Program-made: the position numbers and the translations under genes
Part shown: positions 38,580 to 47,672 of the stretch, one piece after another
Numbering within the stretch: the first letter of the stretch is position 1
Layout: the number at the start of each line of letters is the position of its first letter
The notes under the pieces: model-generated
The model's database searches: none
What the model was told of the DNA's origin: nothing
What the model saw: only the letters and a program-made list of their open reading frames with translations
From: Parasedimentitalea psychrophila
GTDB lineage: Bacteria; Pseudomonadota; Alphaproteobacteria; Rhodobacterales; Rhodobacteraceae
Length of the DNA: 64,000 nucleotides
NCBI RefSeq assembly: GCF_030285785.1
Contig: NZ_CP127247.1
Coordinates: forward strand, 2,565,501 to 2,629,500
Reading direction: 5' to 3'

Positions 38580-39506
38580 ATGAATCATTTCCTAGACATC
38601 CATAAGACAAACCCTGATGAGCTGCGCTGCATGATCGACCAGGCCAGTGCGATGAAGCAGGCCCGTCTGACCCGCCCCAAGGGCGCGCCGGACGATGATC
38701 AACCGCTGGCGGGCCGCATGGTGGCGCTGATCTTTGAGAAACCCTCAACCCGGACCCGGGTGTCGTTTGACGTCGGCGTGCGCCAGATGGGCGGCCAGTC
38801 GATGGTGCTGTCGGGCAATGATATGCAGCTGGGCCATGGCGAAACCATCGCCGACACCGCCCGGGTGCTGTCGCGCTATGTGGATATGATCATGATCCGC
38901 ACCTTTGACGAAACAGTGCTGATGGAAATGGCCGAATACGCCTCGGTGCCGGTGATCAACGGCTTGACCGACCGCACCCACCCTTGCCAGATCATGGCGG
39001 ATATCCTGACCTACGAGGAGCACCGTGGCCCGATCAAAGGCAAAAAAGTGGTCTGGGCCGGCGATGGCAACAACGTCTGTGCCTCATTCCTGCATGCTGC
39101 CGGACAATTTGGCTTTGACCTGACCTTTACTGGCCCGGCCCAGTTGGACCCCGAGGATGAATTTGTCGGCCTGACCCGCAAGGCGGGCTCTAAGGTGGTG
39201 ATCGAACGCGACGCGCGCAAAGCCGTCGAAGGCGCCGACTTGGTGGTGGCTGATACCTGGGTGTCGATGCACGACAGCCAATCCTCCAAGGAACGCCGCC
39301 ACAACATGCTGCGCGGCTACCAGATCAACACCGAGCTGATGCGCCATGCCAAGCCAGACGCGCTGTTCATGCACTGTCTGCCCGCCCACCGCGAAGAAGA
39401 AGTCACCTCCGAGGTGATGGACGGTCCGCAGTCGGTGATCTTTGACGAGGCCGAAAATCGCCTGCACGCGCAAAAGGCCATCATGCGCTGGTGTCTGGAG
39501 GTCTAA
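38580..39506 (+). CDS. argF: Ornithine carbamoyltransferase
   Basis: A 308-residue enzyme. The carbamoyl phosphate loop is [13 protein letters not shown], then [12 protein letters not shown], and the ornithine site [12 protein letters not shown] with the catalytic Cys. It joins carbamoyl phosphate to ornithine to give citrulline. It is the second gene of an argD-argF operon, a common order in alphaproteobacteria. A 15-bp perfect hairpin lies 220 bases downstream. Confidence 0.97.
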   Translation: MNHFLDIHKTNPDELRCMIDQASAMKQARLTRPKGAPDDDQPLAGRMVALIFEKPSTRTRVSFDVGVRQMGGQSMVLSGNDMQLGHGETIADTARVLSRYVDMIMIRTFDETVLMEMAEYASVPVINGLTDRTHPCQIMADILTYEEHRGPIKGKKVVWAGDGNNVCASFLHAAGQFGFDLTFTGPAQLDPEDEFVGLTRKAGSKVVIERDARKAVEGADLVVADTWVSMHDSQSSKERRHNMLRGYQINTELMRHAKPDALFMHCLPAHREEEVTSEVMDGPQSVIFDEAENRLHAQKAIMRWCLEV

Positions 39507-39561
39507 GGCGGCTTTGCGATAACCGAGCCGAAATTGCTGCTGCGGCCAATGCAGGGGGACT

Positions 39562-39720
39562 ATGCGGATAGCGGGTTTGGCATGGGGCGTCATTCTCTGC
39601 GCTTGGCTTTTACCGCGCTTGCGGTGGCGACAAGCCTTGATCCCGGTGGCGACAAGCCTTGATAAAGGGCCGCTGTGGCGCTCAGAGAATGTCATCATGC
39701 GCTGGCCGTCGGCGGTCTGA
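39562..39720 (+). CDS. Possible 52-aa membrane protein
   Basis: An ATG preceded by AGGGGGAC opens 52 codons: a hydrophobic stretch (IAGLAWGVILCAWLLP) followed by basic and polar residues, ending PSAV. It lies between argF and the large hairpin. A 19-bp direct repeat (GGTGGCGACAAGCCTTGAT at 39623 and 39645) sits inside it. The start context and membrane segment are the only support. Confidence 0.25.
   Translation: MRIAGLAWGVILCAWLLPRLRWRQALIPVATSLDKGPLWRSENVIMRWPSAV
39623..39663. repeat. 19-bp direct repeat
   Basis: GGTGGCGACAAGCCTTGAT occurs twice, perfectly, at 39623-39641 and 39645-39663, separated by 3 bases, in the region after argF. Confidence 0.85.
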
Positions 39721-39773
39721 GCGGTCCAACCTGCCTCGCAACAGGGGATTTGATGCGAGGCAGGTTGGAGCGC
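39721..39773. terminator. Large hairpin between argF and the phosphate transporter gene
   Basis: CCAACCTGCCTCGCA (39726-39740) and TGCGAGGCAGGTTGG (39754-39768) are perfectly complementary over 15 bp. With one mismatch the stem extends to about 20 bp. It lies between convergent transcription units but lacks a T run, so it may act in mRNA protection or termination. Confidence 0.65.
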
Positions 39774-39798
39774 TAAAGGCAGCGCGCTTGAGGGCGGC

Positions 39799-41280
39799 TT
39801 ATCCGACCAGGGTGGTGAGCAGCAGGTAGATGCCTGCGGACATCACGGCAGCGGCAGGGACGGTGATGACCCAGGCGGCAAGGATGGTCATGAAGTGACT
39901 GCGACGGACCAGTTTGCGACGGCGGCGCTCTTCCGGGGCGAGGGCTTTTTTCTGGGGCCGCTTGGCCGAGGAGTTACGCAACCGCCGCTCCATATGCCAT
40001 TCGCGGAAAAAACCGACGCCAAAGACCGCGCCAACGGCGATATGGGTCGACGACACAGGCAAGCCCAGCCCGCTGGCGACAATCACCGTGATCGCGGCCG
40101 ATAGGGACACGCAAAAGGCGCGCATGGGGTTCAGTTTGGTGATCTGGCTGCCCACCATGCGGATCAGCTTGGGGCCGAACAGGAACAAGCCAAACGAGAT
40201 CCCCATTGCCCCGATCACCATCACCCAGGTTGGGATCACCACCTTGGCGGCGAAATCACCAAATTCGGTGGCATGCACGATGGCGGCCAGGGGACCCACC
40301 GCATTGGCGACGTCATTGGCGCCATGGGCAAAGGACAGCAGCGCGGCAGAGATCACCAGCGGCAGCCGGAACAGCACCTTGAGCGACTTGTTGCGGTTCT
40401 CCATGCCCTGTGATTGCCGCCGGATCAGCGGCAGGGTGATGGCATAGGACAGTGCCCCGATGGCAGCGCCGATGATCAATGCATCTTGCATGTCGATCTT
40501 GATCACCCGTTTCAGACCCTTCAGGGCCAGATAGGCCGAGAACACGCCCGCCATCACGCCGACCAGGATCGGTACCCAGCGGCGGGCAGCGGCAATCTTG
40601 TCGTCCTGATAGATGACGCGGGATTTGATCAGCGCCAGAAACAGCGCCGCAATAATGCCGCCCAGCACCGGTGAGATCACCCAGCTGGCGGCAATCTTGG
40701 CCATGGTTGGCCAATTCACCGCGGCCAGGCCGGCAGCGGCTATACCCGCGCCCATGACGCCGCCAACCACCGAATGGGTGGTGGAGACCGGGGCACCCAG
40801 CCAGGTCGCCAGATTGACCCATAACGCAGCAGAGATCAGCGCCGCCATCATCGCCCAGATAAAGATATCGGTGGTTGCCATGATGCTGGGGTCAATGATC
40901 CCCTTGGAGATCGTCGACACCACATCGCCGCCGGCCAGCAAAGCACCGGCGCTTTCGGCAATGGCCGCAATCAGAATGGCGCCGCCCATGGTCAGCGCAT
41001 TGGCCCCCACCGCCGGCCCCATGTTGTTGGCCACGTCATTGGCGCCGATGTTGACCGCCATATAGGCGCCAAAGACCGCCGCCGCGACCACAACATAATT
41101 GATTGGCGTGGTGCCCAGAAGAATGGCGGCAGCCAGACCCGCCAGCACGATAAAGACCAGCGCAATACCCGGGCCGACCATCGGTTTTGAGACATAGCCG
41201 GTGGCATTTTCAAGAATCGCAATCCGGTTCAGATCGCGATCAAGTGTCTTCCATTGTCTGCGCTGCGGTTCATCGGTCAT
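39799..41280 (-). CDS. pitA: Inorganic phosphate transporter, Pit family
   Basis: A 493-residue membrane protein with about ten helices and the duplicated PiT signatures GANDVANNMGPAVGA (first half) and HGANDVANAVGPLAAI (second half). It is a low-affinity phosphate or metal-phosphate symporter of the inner membrane. A basic cytosolic loop (SSAKRPQKKALAPEERRRRKLVRR) lies near the C-terminus. It is a single gene with no PhoU-like partner adjacent. Confidence 0.93.
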   Translation of the reverse strand: MTDEPQRRQWKTLDRDLNRIAILENATGYVSKPMVGPGIALVFIVLAGLAAAILLGTTPINYVVVAAAVFGAYMAVNIGANDVANNMGPAVGANALTMGGAILIAAIAESAGALLAGGDVVSTISKGIIDPSIMATTDIFIWAMMAALISAALWVNLATWLGAPVSTTHSVVGGVMGAGIAAAGLAAVNWPTMAKIAASWVISPVLGGIIAALFLALIKSRVIYQDDKIAAARRWVPILVGVMAGVFSAYLALKGLKRVIKIDMQDALIIGAAIGALSYAITLPLIRRQSQGMENRNKSLKVLFRLPLVISAALLSFAHGANDVANAVGPLAAIVHATEFGDFAAKVVIPTWVMVIGAMGISFGLFLFGPKLIRMVGSQITKLNPMRAFCVSLSAAITVIVASGLGLPVSSTHIAVGAVFGVGFFREWHMERRLRNSSAKRPQKKALAPEERRRRKLVRRSHFMTILAAWVITVPAAAVMSAGIYLLLTTLVG

Positions 41281-41385
41281 CGTTTTAGTCCCGGTTCCAA
41301 GGATAGGACGCCGGGTAGACCGTCACCGGCTTTGGTGCAAGGGATTTGTCCAAGGTCTCTGCCCGAGGTCTCTGTGCGCGCAGGG

Positions 41386-41844
41386 TTACAACTGGCGCAA
41401 CAGGTCCCGCAGTTTCGGCTCCTGCACCAGATTGGCGGCCTCATCGGCGCGAAACCATCGCCGCTTGCGCTGGTGACGCTCGGGGTAGGACTTGGATAAT
41501 TTGGTCACCTTGGCAATATAGACCAGCGTCTGCACCGTTTCAGCGCGTCCCTTGCCCAGGTTTTTTAGGTATTCATAATGACCGATCGGCGCCCCCTGAA
41601 TGGTGGCCGTCTTGACGCCGGCCTCTTCCCAGGCTTCTTGCAGGGCCGATTCTGCGCCGTCTTTGCCGCTGATCGGCCAGCCCTTGGGCAGAATCCAGCG
41701 TCCGGAGCCGCGGCTGGTGACCATCAGCACATCAATGCCATTGTCGGTTTCGCGATAACACAGGGCGGCCACCTGCAGGCGTTTGGGTCGAAAGAGCATC
41801 GGCCTGAGAATTTCTTCCCAGGCCCGGGATAAGGAGGGGGTCAT
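41386..41844 (-). CDS. NUDIX hydrolase
   Basis: A 152-residue NUDIX-fold protein. The box reads GWPISGKDGAESALQEAWEEAG. The catalytic EAWEE part is intact, but the usual first Glu is Lys and the usual Arg is Gln compared with the consensus. It resembles the diphosphoinositol-polyphosphate phosphohydrolase-like group of alphaproteobacteria (RWILPKGWP). The substrate is unknown, and the substitutions leave room for reduced activity. AAAGG lies about 13 bases before the ATG. Confidence 0.82.
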   Translation of the reverse strand: MTPSLSRAWEEILRPMLFRPKRLQVAALCYRETDNGIDVLMVTSRGSGRWILPKGWPISGKDGAESALQEAWEEAGVKTATIQGAPIGHYEYLKNLGKGRAETVQTLVYIAKVTKLSKSYPERHQRKRRWFRADEAANLVQEPKLRDLLRQL

Positions 41845-42052
41845 GTCTATTCGCAGCCTTTGAGGCTTGCCTTAAGTTTGGAATTGGATGTCGCATACAT
41901 AGTGGCTAGGTCGGAATATGCAATGTGGGCTGGGGCGAACGCTCCGGATTGTTACATTTTCGACGGTTCGGGCGACAGGGGGGCTTCGGCATTGACAATC
42001 CCGGAAGACTGGGGCGCCATGCGCGAAATATTGACAGGCATAGGAGAGCCCG

Positions 42053-42817
42053 ATGAAATCTGCACTGATCACCGGTGGCGCGCGGGGCATTGGATTTGCC
42101 ACCGCTAGGGGATTGCTGGCCGAGGGCTGGCAGGTTGCGATCCTGGATCGGGACAGCGAGGCACTGGCCGCTGCACTGACGGATCTTCCGGGCGCAGTTG
42201 GGCTGGATGTGGATGTGTCCATCCCTGGGGACGTCGAACGGGCCGTTACTGAGGTATCCGAGGCCTTTGGCCGTCTTGACGGGCTGGTGAACAATGCCGG
42301 TGTGGCTGATTTTGGCCCCATCCGCGACACCACATATGAGCGCTGGCAGCGGGTGATGCGGACCAATCTGGACGGGCCGTTCCTGATGACCCAGGGGTTT
42401 ACCGATCTGCTGGCAGCGGATGGCGGTGGCGCGGTGGTCAATATCACCTCGATTTCCGGGTTGCGGGCCAGCACTTTGCGGGTGGCCTATGGCACCTCCA
42501 AGGCGGCGCTGGCACAGCTGACATTGCAACAGGCTGCGGAACTGGGTGAGCTGGGCATTCGCGTCAACGCAGTGGCGCCGGGGCCGGTGGCCACCAAGCT
42601 GGCGATGGCAGTGCATTCGCCTGAAATCATCGCCGCTTATCACGATGCTCTGCCACTGAACCGCTATGGCAAGGAAGACGAGATCGCCGCCGCGATCAAT
42701 TTTATGCTGTCTGACAAGGCCAGTTTCATCACCGGCCAGATTCTGGCGGTGGATGGCGGCTTTGAGGCCGTGGGCATCGGCTTGCCAGCGCTGAGGGCGG
42801 CGGCGCAAGAAAGCTGA
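42053..42817 (+). CDS. SDR family oxidoreductase
   Basis: A 254-residue classical short-chain dehydrogenase. The cofactor motif is TGGARGIGFA, then NNAGVADFG, the catalytic Ser in NITSISG, YGTSK with Tyr and Lys, and the C-terminal ITGQILAVDGG. An Asp after the second strand (LDRDSE) suggests NAD(H) preference. The substrate is unknown. AGGAG precedes the ATG. Three 13-bp tandem repeats lie just beyond the stop. Confidence 0.9.
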   Translation: MKSALITGGARGIGFATARGLLAEGWQVAILDRDSEALAAALTDLPGAVGLDVDVSIPGDVERAVTEVSEAFGRLDGLVNNAGVADFGPIRDTTYERWQRVMRTNLDGPFLMTQGFTDLLAADGGGAVVNITSISGLRASTLRVAYGTSKAALAQLTLQQAAELGELGIRVNAVAPGPVATKLAMAVHSPEIIAAYHDALPLNRYGKEDEIAAAINFMLSDKASFITGQILAVDGGFEAVGIGLPALRAAAQES

Positions 42818-42834
42818 TATCCGGCAGAGAGACT

Positions 42835-42873
42835 GGGCCCAGTGTCAGGGCCCAGTGTCAGGGCCCAGTGTCA
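42835..42873. repeat. Three 13-bp tandem repeats
   Basis: GGGCCCAGTGTCA is repeated three times without change (42835, 42848, 42861) between the convergent SDR and hrpB genes. Confidence 0.9.
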
Positions 42874-42896
42874 GGGCACCGTTGTTCTGGTGTCCC

Positions 42897-45416
42897 TTAT
42901 GGCTTGCGCCGTTTTGCCCGCAGGGTCGGGTCTGCCTGAGTGGGGTCCTCGGGCCAGGGATGGCGAGGGTATTGCGCCCGCATGTCCTTGCGTACGTCGC
43001 TGTAGGAGCCAGTCCAGAAACCGGGCAAATCGCGGGTGATCTGGATCGGGCGCCGGGCCGGCGACAGCAGGGTGATCTTTAGCGGCACGCCGCCACTGGC
43101 CGGATGTCGGGTGACGCCAAACAGTTCCTGTATCCGCAGCTCGATCTCGGGGCCTGCCTCGGCATAGGTGATCGGAATGCGATTGCCCAGCGGCGTGGTG
43201 AAATGGCTTGCCGCCTCGCGGTCCAGCAGTTGCGTCTGACCCCAGTCCAGCGCTGCCCGCAGCGCGGGCAACAGATCGAATCGCTTCCAGTCGTCGGCGG
43301 TCTTTACCCCACTCAGCATTGGCAGCAGCCAGTCGCCTAAGCTGTCGGTTAACCCCTGGATCGAGAAGTCGGGCAGCGCGTGACCTTCGGCACGCACCAG
43401 TTCAACCCGCGCTGCCAGTCGCGCCGCAGCGCCTGTTAGGCGCAGCCCTAACTCACGCACCCCGTCCAGCATCGCCGCGGCCACCGCCTCGGCTGGGACA
43501 TCTTTCCAGACCTGATCGTCGAGCACCACGGCGCCAAAGCGTTCCTGTTTGCGTGCCACCACCCGGCGCTCGCGTTTGGACCAGTCACAGGTGGCGTGCC
43601 AGCTTATTTGATCGCCGAACAGCGCCCTGATTTCCCCCTGCGAGATCTGCGCCGCCATCCGCACCCGCGCCTCGCGCAGGTTGCCATCACTGTCCAGCAC
43701 CACAATGAACGGCGCCGCCGCCAGCGTGTCACTGTCTTCCAGCACCACCCCCTTGCCGCCAGACAGTACATAGCGTGGGGTATCCCCCTTGCGCCGTTGC
43801 CCAATGCGGTCGGGATAGGCGAGCGCGGCCATGGCGGCAGGGGCAAGTGCTGCATCAAGTCTCAGACGCTCCGTGCCCTGCCGCTGCAAACGCCGGGTCT
43901 CTGCTTTGATCCGCTCCACCACCGGCAGGTTCAGCTGGTAGGGGCGCTTGCGCAGGAACCCCTTGGGGTCGCGCATCGCCTGCATCCGCAGCAGCAGATC
44001 ACTCGGCGCGCCGCGCAACGGATCGCGTTCCGCCATCAGTGCTGCCAGTTGCGCCGCCTCAGAGCCGCCGGTGACCAGCATGTGCGCCAGTCGCGGGTGC
44101 AGCGGCAGGGTGGCCAGCGCCTTGCCATGCCCGGTGATCCGCCCCTGAGCGTCCAGTGCGCCCAACATCCGCAACAGGGCCTGCGCCTCGGTCATCGCCC
44201 CCTCGGGCGGTGGTGTCAGGAACGACAAGTCACTTGCGGCGGCGCCCCAGAGGGCCAGTTCCAGCGCCAGACTGGTCAGATCAGCGGCCTCTATCTCGGC
44301 CGGGGGAAAAGCCGCCAGCGCGCCTTCCTCGCCCTTGGTCCAGAGGCGATAGCAGATGCCTTCTGCCACCCGGCCAGCCCGGCCCCGACGCTGGGTGGCC
44401 TCGGCGCGGGTGACTTTCTCGGTGATCAGCCGCGACATACCCGATCCGGGATCAAACCGCGCCCGGCGCGCCTGTCCCATGTCCACCACCACCCGGATAT
44501 CCTGAATGGTCAGCGAGGTCTCGGCGATTGAGGTCGCCAGCACCACCTTGCGGCCGGATTTGACGGGCGCAATGGCGGCACGTTGCTCGGCAAAGGGCAG
44601 GGCGCCAAACAGCGGTCGCAGCACGCAGGTCTCTGGAAGCTTTGCGGCCAGCGCCGAGGCCGTCCGCCGGATCTCTCCCTCACCGGGGAGAAACACCAGA
44701 ATGCCGCCGCCAGTGTCACCGCCCGTGTCACCGCCTGTGCCGCGGGTGTCCTTCTCGGCCTGCTGTACCAGATCCACCAGCGCATCCAACCGTCGTGCCC
44801 GTGCGGAGGCCGCCCCCGTCTGTCCCCGGGGACCCTGTGTCGCTATGGGGCGATCCAGCCAGCGTGTCTCCACATCGTAGCTGCGCCCCTGTGAGGTCAC
44901 CATTGGGGCCTGCATCAGCTCGGCAACCGGACCTGCGTCCAATGTCGCCGACATCGCCATCAGAATCAGGTCGTCGCGCAGCGCGTCCGCCACTTCCAGA
45001 CACAGGGCCAGGCCAAAATCGGCGTTCAGCGACCGTTCGTGGAATTCATCAAAAATCACCGCACCAACACCGGGAAGATCGGGATTGCTTTGCAGCATCC
45101 GGGTCAGGATACCCTCGGTCACCACTTCGATGCGGGTGGCCCTGGACACTTTGGCGTCGCCGCGCACCCGGTAGCCGACGGTCTCACCGGTGCGCTCGCC
45201 CAGGGTCTCGGCCATCCGCTCAGCCGCCGCCCGCGCCGCCAGACGCCGCGGCTCCAGCATCACGATGCGGCCCTTGGTCAGCCCGGCCTCCAGCATAGCC
45301 AGCGGCACCCGCGTGGTTTTGCCGGCACCGGGCGGCGCCTGCAGCACGGCACGCCCGTGGGCGCGCAGGGCGGATATCAATTCGGGCAGGACGGTATCAA
45401 TGGGCAATTTTGTCAT
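42897..45416 (-). CDS. hrpB: ATP-dependent helicase HrpB
   Basis: An 839-residue DEAH-box helicase. Motif I is APPGAGKTT, motif II DEFH, motif III SATLD, and motif VI QRRGRAGR. The HrpB C-terminal domain is recognised by GFWTGSYSDVRKDMRAQYPRHPWPEDP. The length is usual for HrpB. Its role is RNA remodelling of unclear target. It includes a short Thr/Gly repeat (GTGGDTGGDTGGG) in the helicase part. It is divergent from meaB with 94 bases between. Confidence 0.95.
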   Translation of the reverse strand: MTKLPIDTVLPELISALRAHGRAVLQAPPGAGKTTRVPLAMLEAGLTKGRIVMLEPRRLAARAAAERMAETLGERTGETVGYRVRGDAKVSRATRIEVVTEGILTRMLQSNPDLPGVGAVIFDEFHERSLNADFGLALCLEVADALRDDLILMAMSATLDAGPVAELMQAPMVTSQGRSYDVETRWLDRPIATQGPRGQTGAASARARRLDALVDLVQQAEKDTRGTGGDTGGDTGGGILVFLPGEGEIRRTASALAAKLPETCVLRPLFGALPFAEQRAAIAPVKSGRKVVLATSIAETSLTIQDIRVVVDMGQARRARFDPGSGMSRLITEKVTRAEATQRRGRAGRVAEGICYRLWTKGEEGALAAFPPAEIEAADLTSLALELALWGAAASDLSFLTPPPEGAMTEAQALLRMLGALDAQGRITGHGKALATLPLHPRLAHMLVTGGSEAAQLAALMAERDPLRGAPSDLLLRMQAMRDPKGFLRKRPYQLNLPVVERIKAETRRLQRQGTERLRLDAALAPAAMAALAYPDRIGQRRKGDTPRYVLSGGKGVVLEDSDTLAAAPFIVVLDSDGNLREARVRMAAQISQGEIRALFGDQISWHATCDWSKRERRVVARKQERFGAVVLDDQVWKDVPAEAVAAAMLDGVRELGLRLTGAAARLAARVELVRAEGHALPDFSIQGLTDSLGDWLLPMLSGVKTADDWKRFDLLPALRAALDWGQTQLLDREAASHFTTPLGNRIPITYAEAGPEIELRIQELFGVTRHPASGGVPLKITLLSPARRPIQITRDLPGFWTGSYSDVRKDMRAQYPRHPWPEDPTQADPTLRAKRRKP

Positions 45417-45510
45417 AGCCGCTTTATCGCCAAACTCTGCGGCAAGGTCTAGCCACTGGACAACCGGGGTTGGGCTGCGTCAAGTATGCGGGGAATCTCA
45501 GGGGGCGTGA

Positions 45511-46488
45511 ATGGACATCGCTGAACTTAGCAACAAGATCTTGAGCCGCGACCGCCGCGCCCTGGCCCGCGCCATCACTCTGGTCGAAAGTCAGCGTGCG
45601 GATCACCGGGCGCAGGCCGAAGAGCTGCTTGGCACACTGGCAAGGCAGCGCCGTCAGGCCCTGCGCATCGGGTTGTCAGGCACGCCGGGGGTGGGCAAAT
45701 CCACCTTCATCGAAAGCTTTGGCTTGATGTTGACGGAGCAGGGGCTGCGGGTGGCGGTGCTGGCGGTTGATCCCAGCTCGGCCCGCTCGGGCGGGTCTAT
45801 TCTGGGCGATAAAACTCGGATGGAGCGTCTCAGCCGTGATCCAGACGCCTTTATCCGGCCCTCTCCCAGTCAAACCCACCTAGGCGGCGTGGCGCGTCGC
45901 ACCCGTGACGTGGTGGCGCTGTGCGAGGCCGCTGATTTTGATGTGGTGCTGATCGAAACCGTGGGCGTTGGTCAATCGGAAACTGTGGTGGCGGAAATCT
46001 CGGACCTGTTCCTGTTGCTACTGGCCCCGGCCGGCGGCGATGAATTGCAGGGCGTCAAACGCGGCATCATGGAAATCGCCGATGTGATTCTGGTCAACAA
46101 GGCCGATGGTGATCTGAAACCCGCCGCCGGTCGCACCTGCGCCGACTACTCCGGTGCCCTGCGGCTGCTGCGCAAACGGCCGCAGGATCCCCCCGGCTAC
46201 CCCAAGGCGATGATGGTCTCGGCGCTTGAGGAAGAGGGGCTGTCGCAGGCCTGGACTGAGCTGCAACAGCTCAATATCTGGCGCCGCGAACATGGGCATT
46301 GGAATCAACGCCGCGCCGAGCAGGCGCGCTATTGGTTTGCCCAGGAGGTGCGCCAGACCTTGCTGGCGCAACTGGACAGCCCACAGGCCCGCGCCCGGAT
46401 GGCGGATCTGGGGGACAGCGTTGCCCAGGGCGATCAGAGCATCAACCAAGCCGCCCGGCAGATGCTAACAACCCTGGATCCGACCTGA
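45511..46488 (+). CDS. meaB: Methylmalonyl-CoA mutase-associated GTPase
   Basis: A 325-residue G3E-type GTPase. P-loop GTPGVGKSTF, DPSSARSGGSILGDKTRM, the Walker B-like LIETVGVGQSE, and NKADGD for guanine recognition. It protects and reloads adenosylcobalamin-dependent methylmalonyl-CoA mutase. mce (epimerase) and cobQ (cobalamin synthesis) in the same window fit an active methylmalonyl-CoA route. A family A repeat variant lies 2 bases after the stop. Confidence 0.95.
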   Translation: MDIAELSNKILSRDRRALARAITLVESQRADHRAQAEELLGTLARQRRQALRIGLSGTPGVGKSTFIESFGLMLTEQGLRVAVLAVDPSSARSGGSILGDKTRMERLSRDPDAFIRPSPSQTHLGGVARRTRDVVALCEAADFDVVLIETVGVGQSETVVAEISDLFLLLLAPAGGDELQGVKRGIMEIADVILVNKADGDLKPAAGRTCADYSGALRLLRKRPQDPPGYPKAMMVSALEEEGLSQAWTELQQLNIWRREHGHWNQRRAEQARYWFAQEVRQTLLAQLDSPQARARMADLGDSVAQGDQSINQAARQMLTTLDPT

Positions 46489-46490
46489 GC

Positions 46491-46526
46491 CTTCTTCTTG
46501 TTCAAAATACCTCCGCCGGAGGCATG
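46491..46526 (-). repeat. Dispersed intergenic repeat, family A, copy 6 (variant head)
   Basis: On the minus strand the CCTCCGGCGGAGG palindrome is followed by TATTTTGAACAAGAAGAAG. The tail matches the copies at 3452 and 38504, and the head matches 17013. Confidence 0.7.
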
Positions 46527-46604
46527 GCCCCAACGGGGCCAATCGGTTAAAGTGCAGTCTCAACTGTGTTGATTGCAAGGATTTGGGGGGGTAGCTGCTC
46601 CTTT

Positions 46605-46698
46605 GATCGCACCGTTGGGGATCAGGACGTCGTCCGATTGCACCGCTGGGACCAGGAAATCGTCTGATCGCAGCGCTGGGATCGGGAAAACACGGTCA
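46605..46698. repeat. Three imperfect ~30-bp tandem repeats upstream of rpmB
   Basis: Units at 46605 (31 bp), 46636 (30 bp) and 46666 (33 bp) each start GATYGCASCGYTGGGR and share later GGAN-AAA/GTCG parts. They lie 130-220 bases before rpmB, in a 337-base region with no gene. Confidence 0.65.
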
Positions 46699-46825
46699 GA
46701 TGACTTGACCCCACCAGTGATTCCTCCTAAATGCACCCAACCAGTTTTGGGTGTTGCCACCAGCGGCGCCCCTTGAGATTTTGGCTTTGGGATTTCCCGG
46801 GCCACCAGATACGAAGGATAAACCC

Positions 46826-47119
46826 ATGTCGCGCCGTTGCGAATTGACCGGAAAAGGCCCGATGTCGGGCAACAATGTCAGCCACGCCAAAAACCGCACC
46901 CGTCGCCGGTTTTTGCCGAACCTGAATGATGTGACCTTGCAGTCCGAGACTCTGGGCCGCGGCGTCAAGCTGAAGATTTCGGCTGCTGCTCTGCGCACCG
47001 TGGATCACCGCGGTGGTCTGGATGCATTCCTGGTCAAAGCCAAGGACGACGAGCTGTCGATTGCGGCTCTGAAAGTGAAAAAAGAGATCGCCAAGGCAAC
47101 CGCTGCTGCCCAGGCCTGA
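46826..47119 (+). CDS. rpmB: 50S ribosomal protein L28
   Basis: A 97-residue protein starting [21 protein letters not shown], the L28 signature, then [12 protein letters not shown]. It is the alphaproteobacterial long form, with a C-terminal [13 protein letters not shown] extension. It is a structural protein of the large ribosomal subunit. AAGGA precedes the ATG. It is monocistronic, with a strong terminator downstream. Confidence 0.97.
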   Translation: MSRRCELTGKGPMSGNNVSHAKNRTRRRFLPNLNDVTLQSETLGRGVKLKISAAALRTVDHRGGLDAFLVKAKDDELSIAALKVKKEIAKATAAAQA

Positions 47120-47157
47120 TCTCTGGCCTGATCCTTTCACTGGATCCAAGATTTTGC

Positions 47158-47190
47158 GCCCGGCATGAGTGATCATGGCGGGCGTTTTTT
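47158..47190 (+). terminator. Rho-independent terminator of rpmB
   Basis: GCCCGGCATGA and TCATGGCGGGC form an 11-bp stem with one mismatch and a GTGA loop, followed by GTTTTTT. Confidence 0.88.
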
Positions 47191-47263
47191 GTTGTTGCTC
47201 CAGCGCAAACTGCGACGGTTTTGGCCCTTGCAGGCGAATAGTGTCGCAGCCTATCTTGTGGCG

Positions 47264-47614
47264 ATGAAACTGCCTATGCGTTCATATCTGACTTTGTTGC
47301 TGGTCCTGACCGTTACGCTGACCGCCTATAGCGCCGGCGCGATGGGCGGCATGCGCGATGCCACCGGGCAGATGGTGATCTGTTCGGGCACGGGGCCGGT
47401 GGTGATCTACGTGGACGCCGATGGCCAGCCGGCCCGGGTGCCGGGGGACTGCCCGGATTGCATGCCGCTGAGCCTGGACGCCCTGGCGCCACCTCAACAG
47501 CTGCAGATAATTCTGCCACGCCCACAAGGCCGAGAGCCCGCCGCAGCGCCGCTGCGCATCCAGACCCGCCTGCGCCTGCGGGCCTGCGCCCGTGCTCCAC
47601 CTTTTGTCTGCTGA
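47264..47614 (+). CDS. Small exported protein with CPDC motif, copper context
   Basis: A protein of about 116 residues with an N-terminal hydrophobic helix (SYLTLLLVLTVTLTAYSAGAMGG), then MVICSGTGPVVIYVDADG and a Cys pair in GDCPDCMPLS, and a basic Pro/Arg-rich tail. It looks like the DUF2946-like small proteins found near copper genes. The three mature cysteines could bind copper. It precedes the PCu(A)C gene by 58 bases on the same strand. The start is uncertain (ATG 47264 or 47276). The frame further upstream runs into the rpmB terminator. Confidence 0.65.
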   Translation: MKLPMRSYLTLLLVLTVTLTAYSAGAMGGMRDATGQMVICSGTGPVVIYVDADGQPARVPGDCPDCMPLSLDALAPPQQLQIILPRPQGREPAAAPLRIQTRLRLRACARAPPFVC

Positions 47615-47672
47615 TTCTTATCATCTCAAGACCCCAGTAAAATCAGAACTCAGACCAAAGAGAGAGACTGTC

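Noticed and set aside
41860-42108. 82-codon plus-strand frame before the SDR gene
   Set aside because: It runs into the SDR start in another frame, has no ribosome-binding site, and covers the probable SDR promoter.
42835-42873. Short tandem repeats as a CRISPR array
   Set aside because: The units are 13 bp with no spacers, and no cas genes are present.
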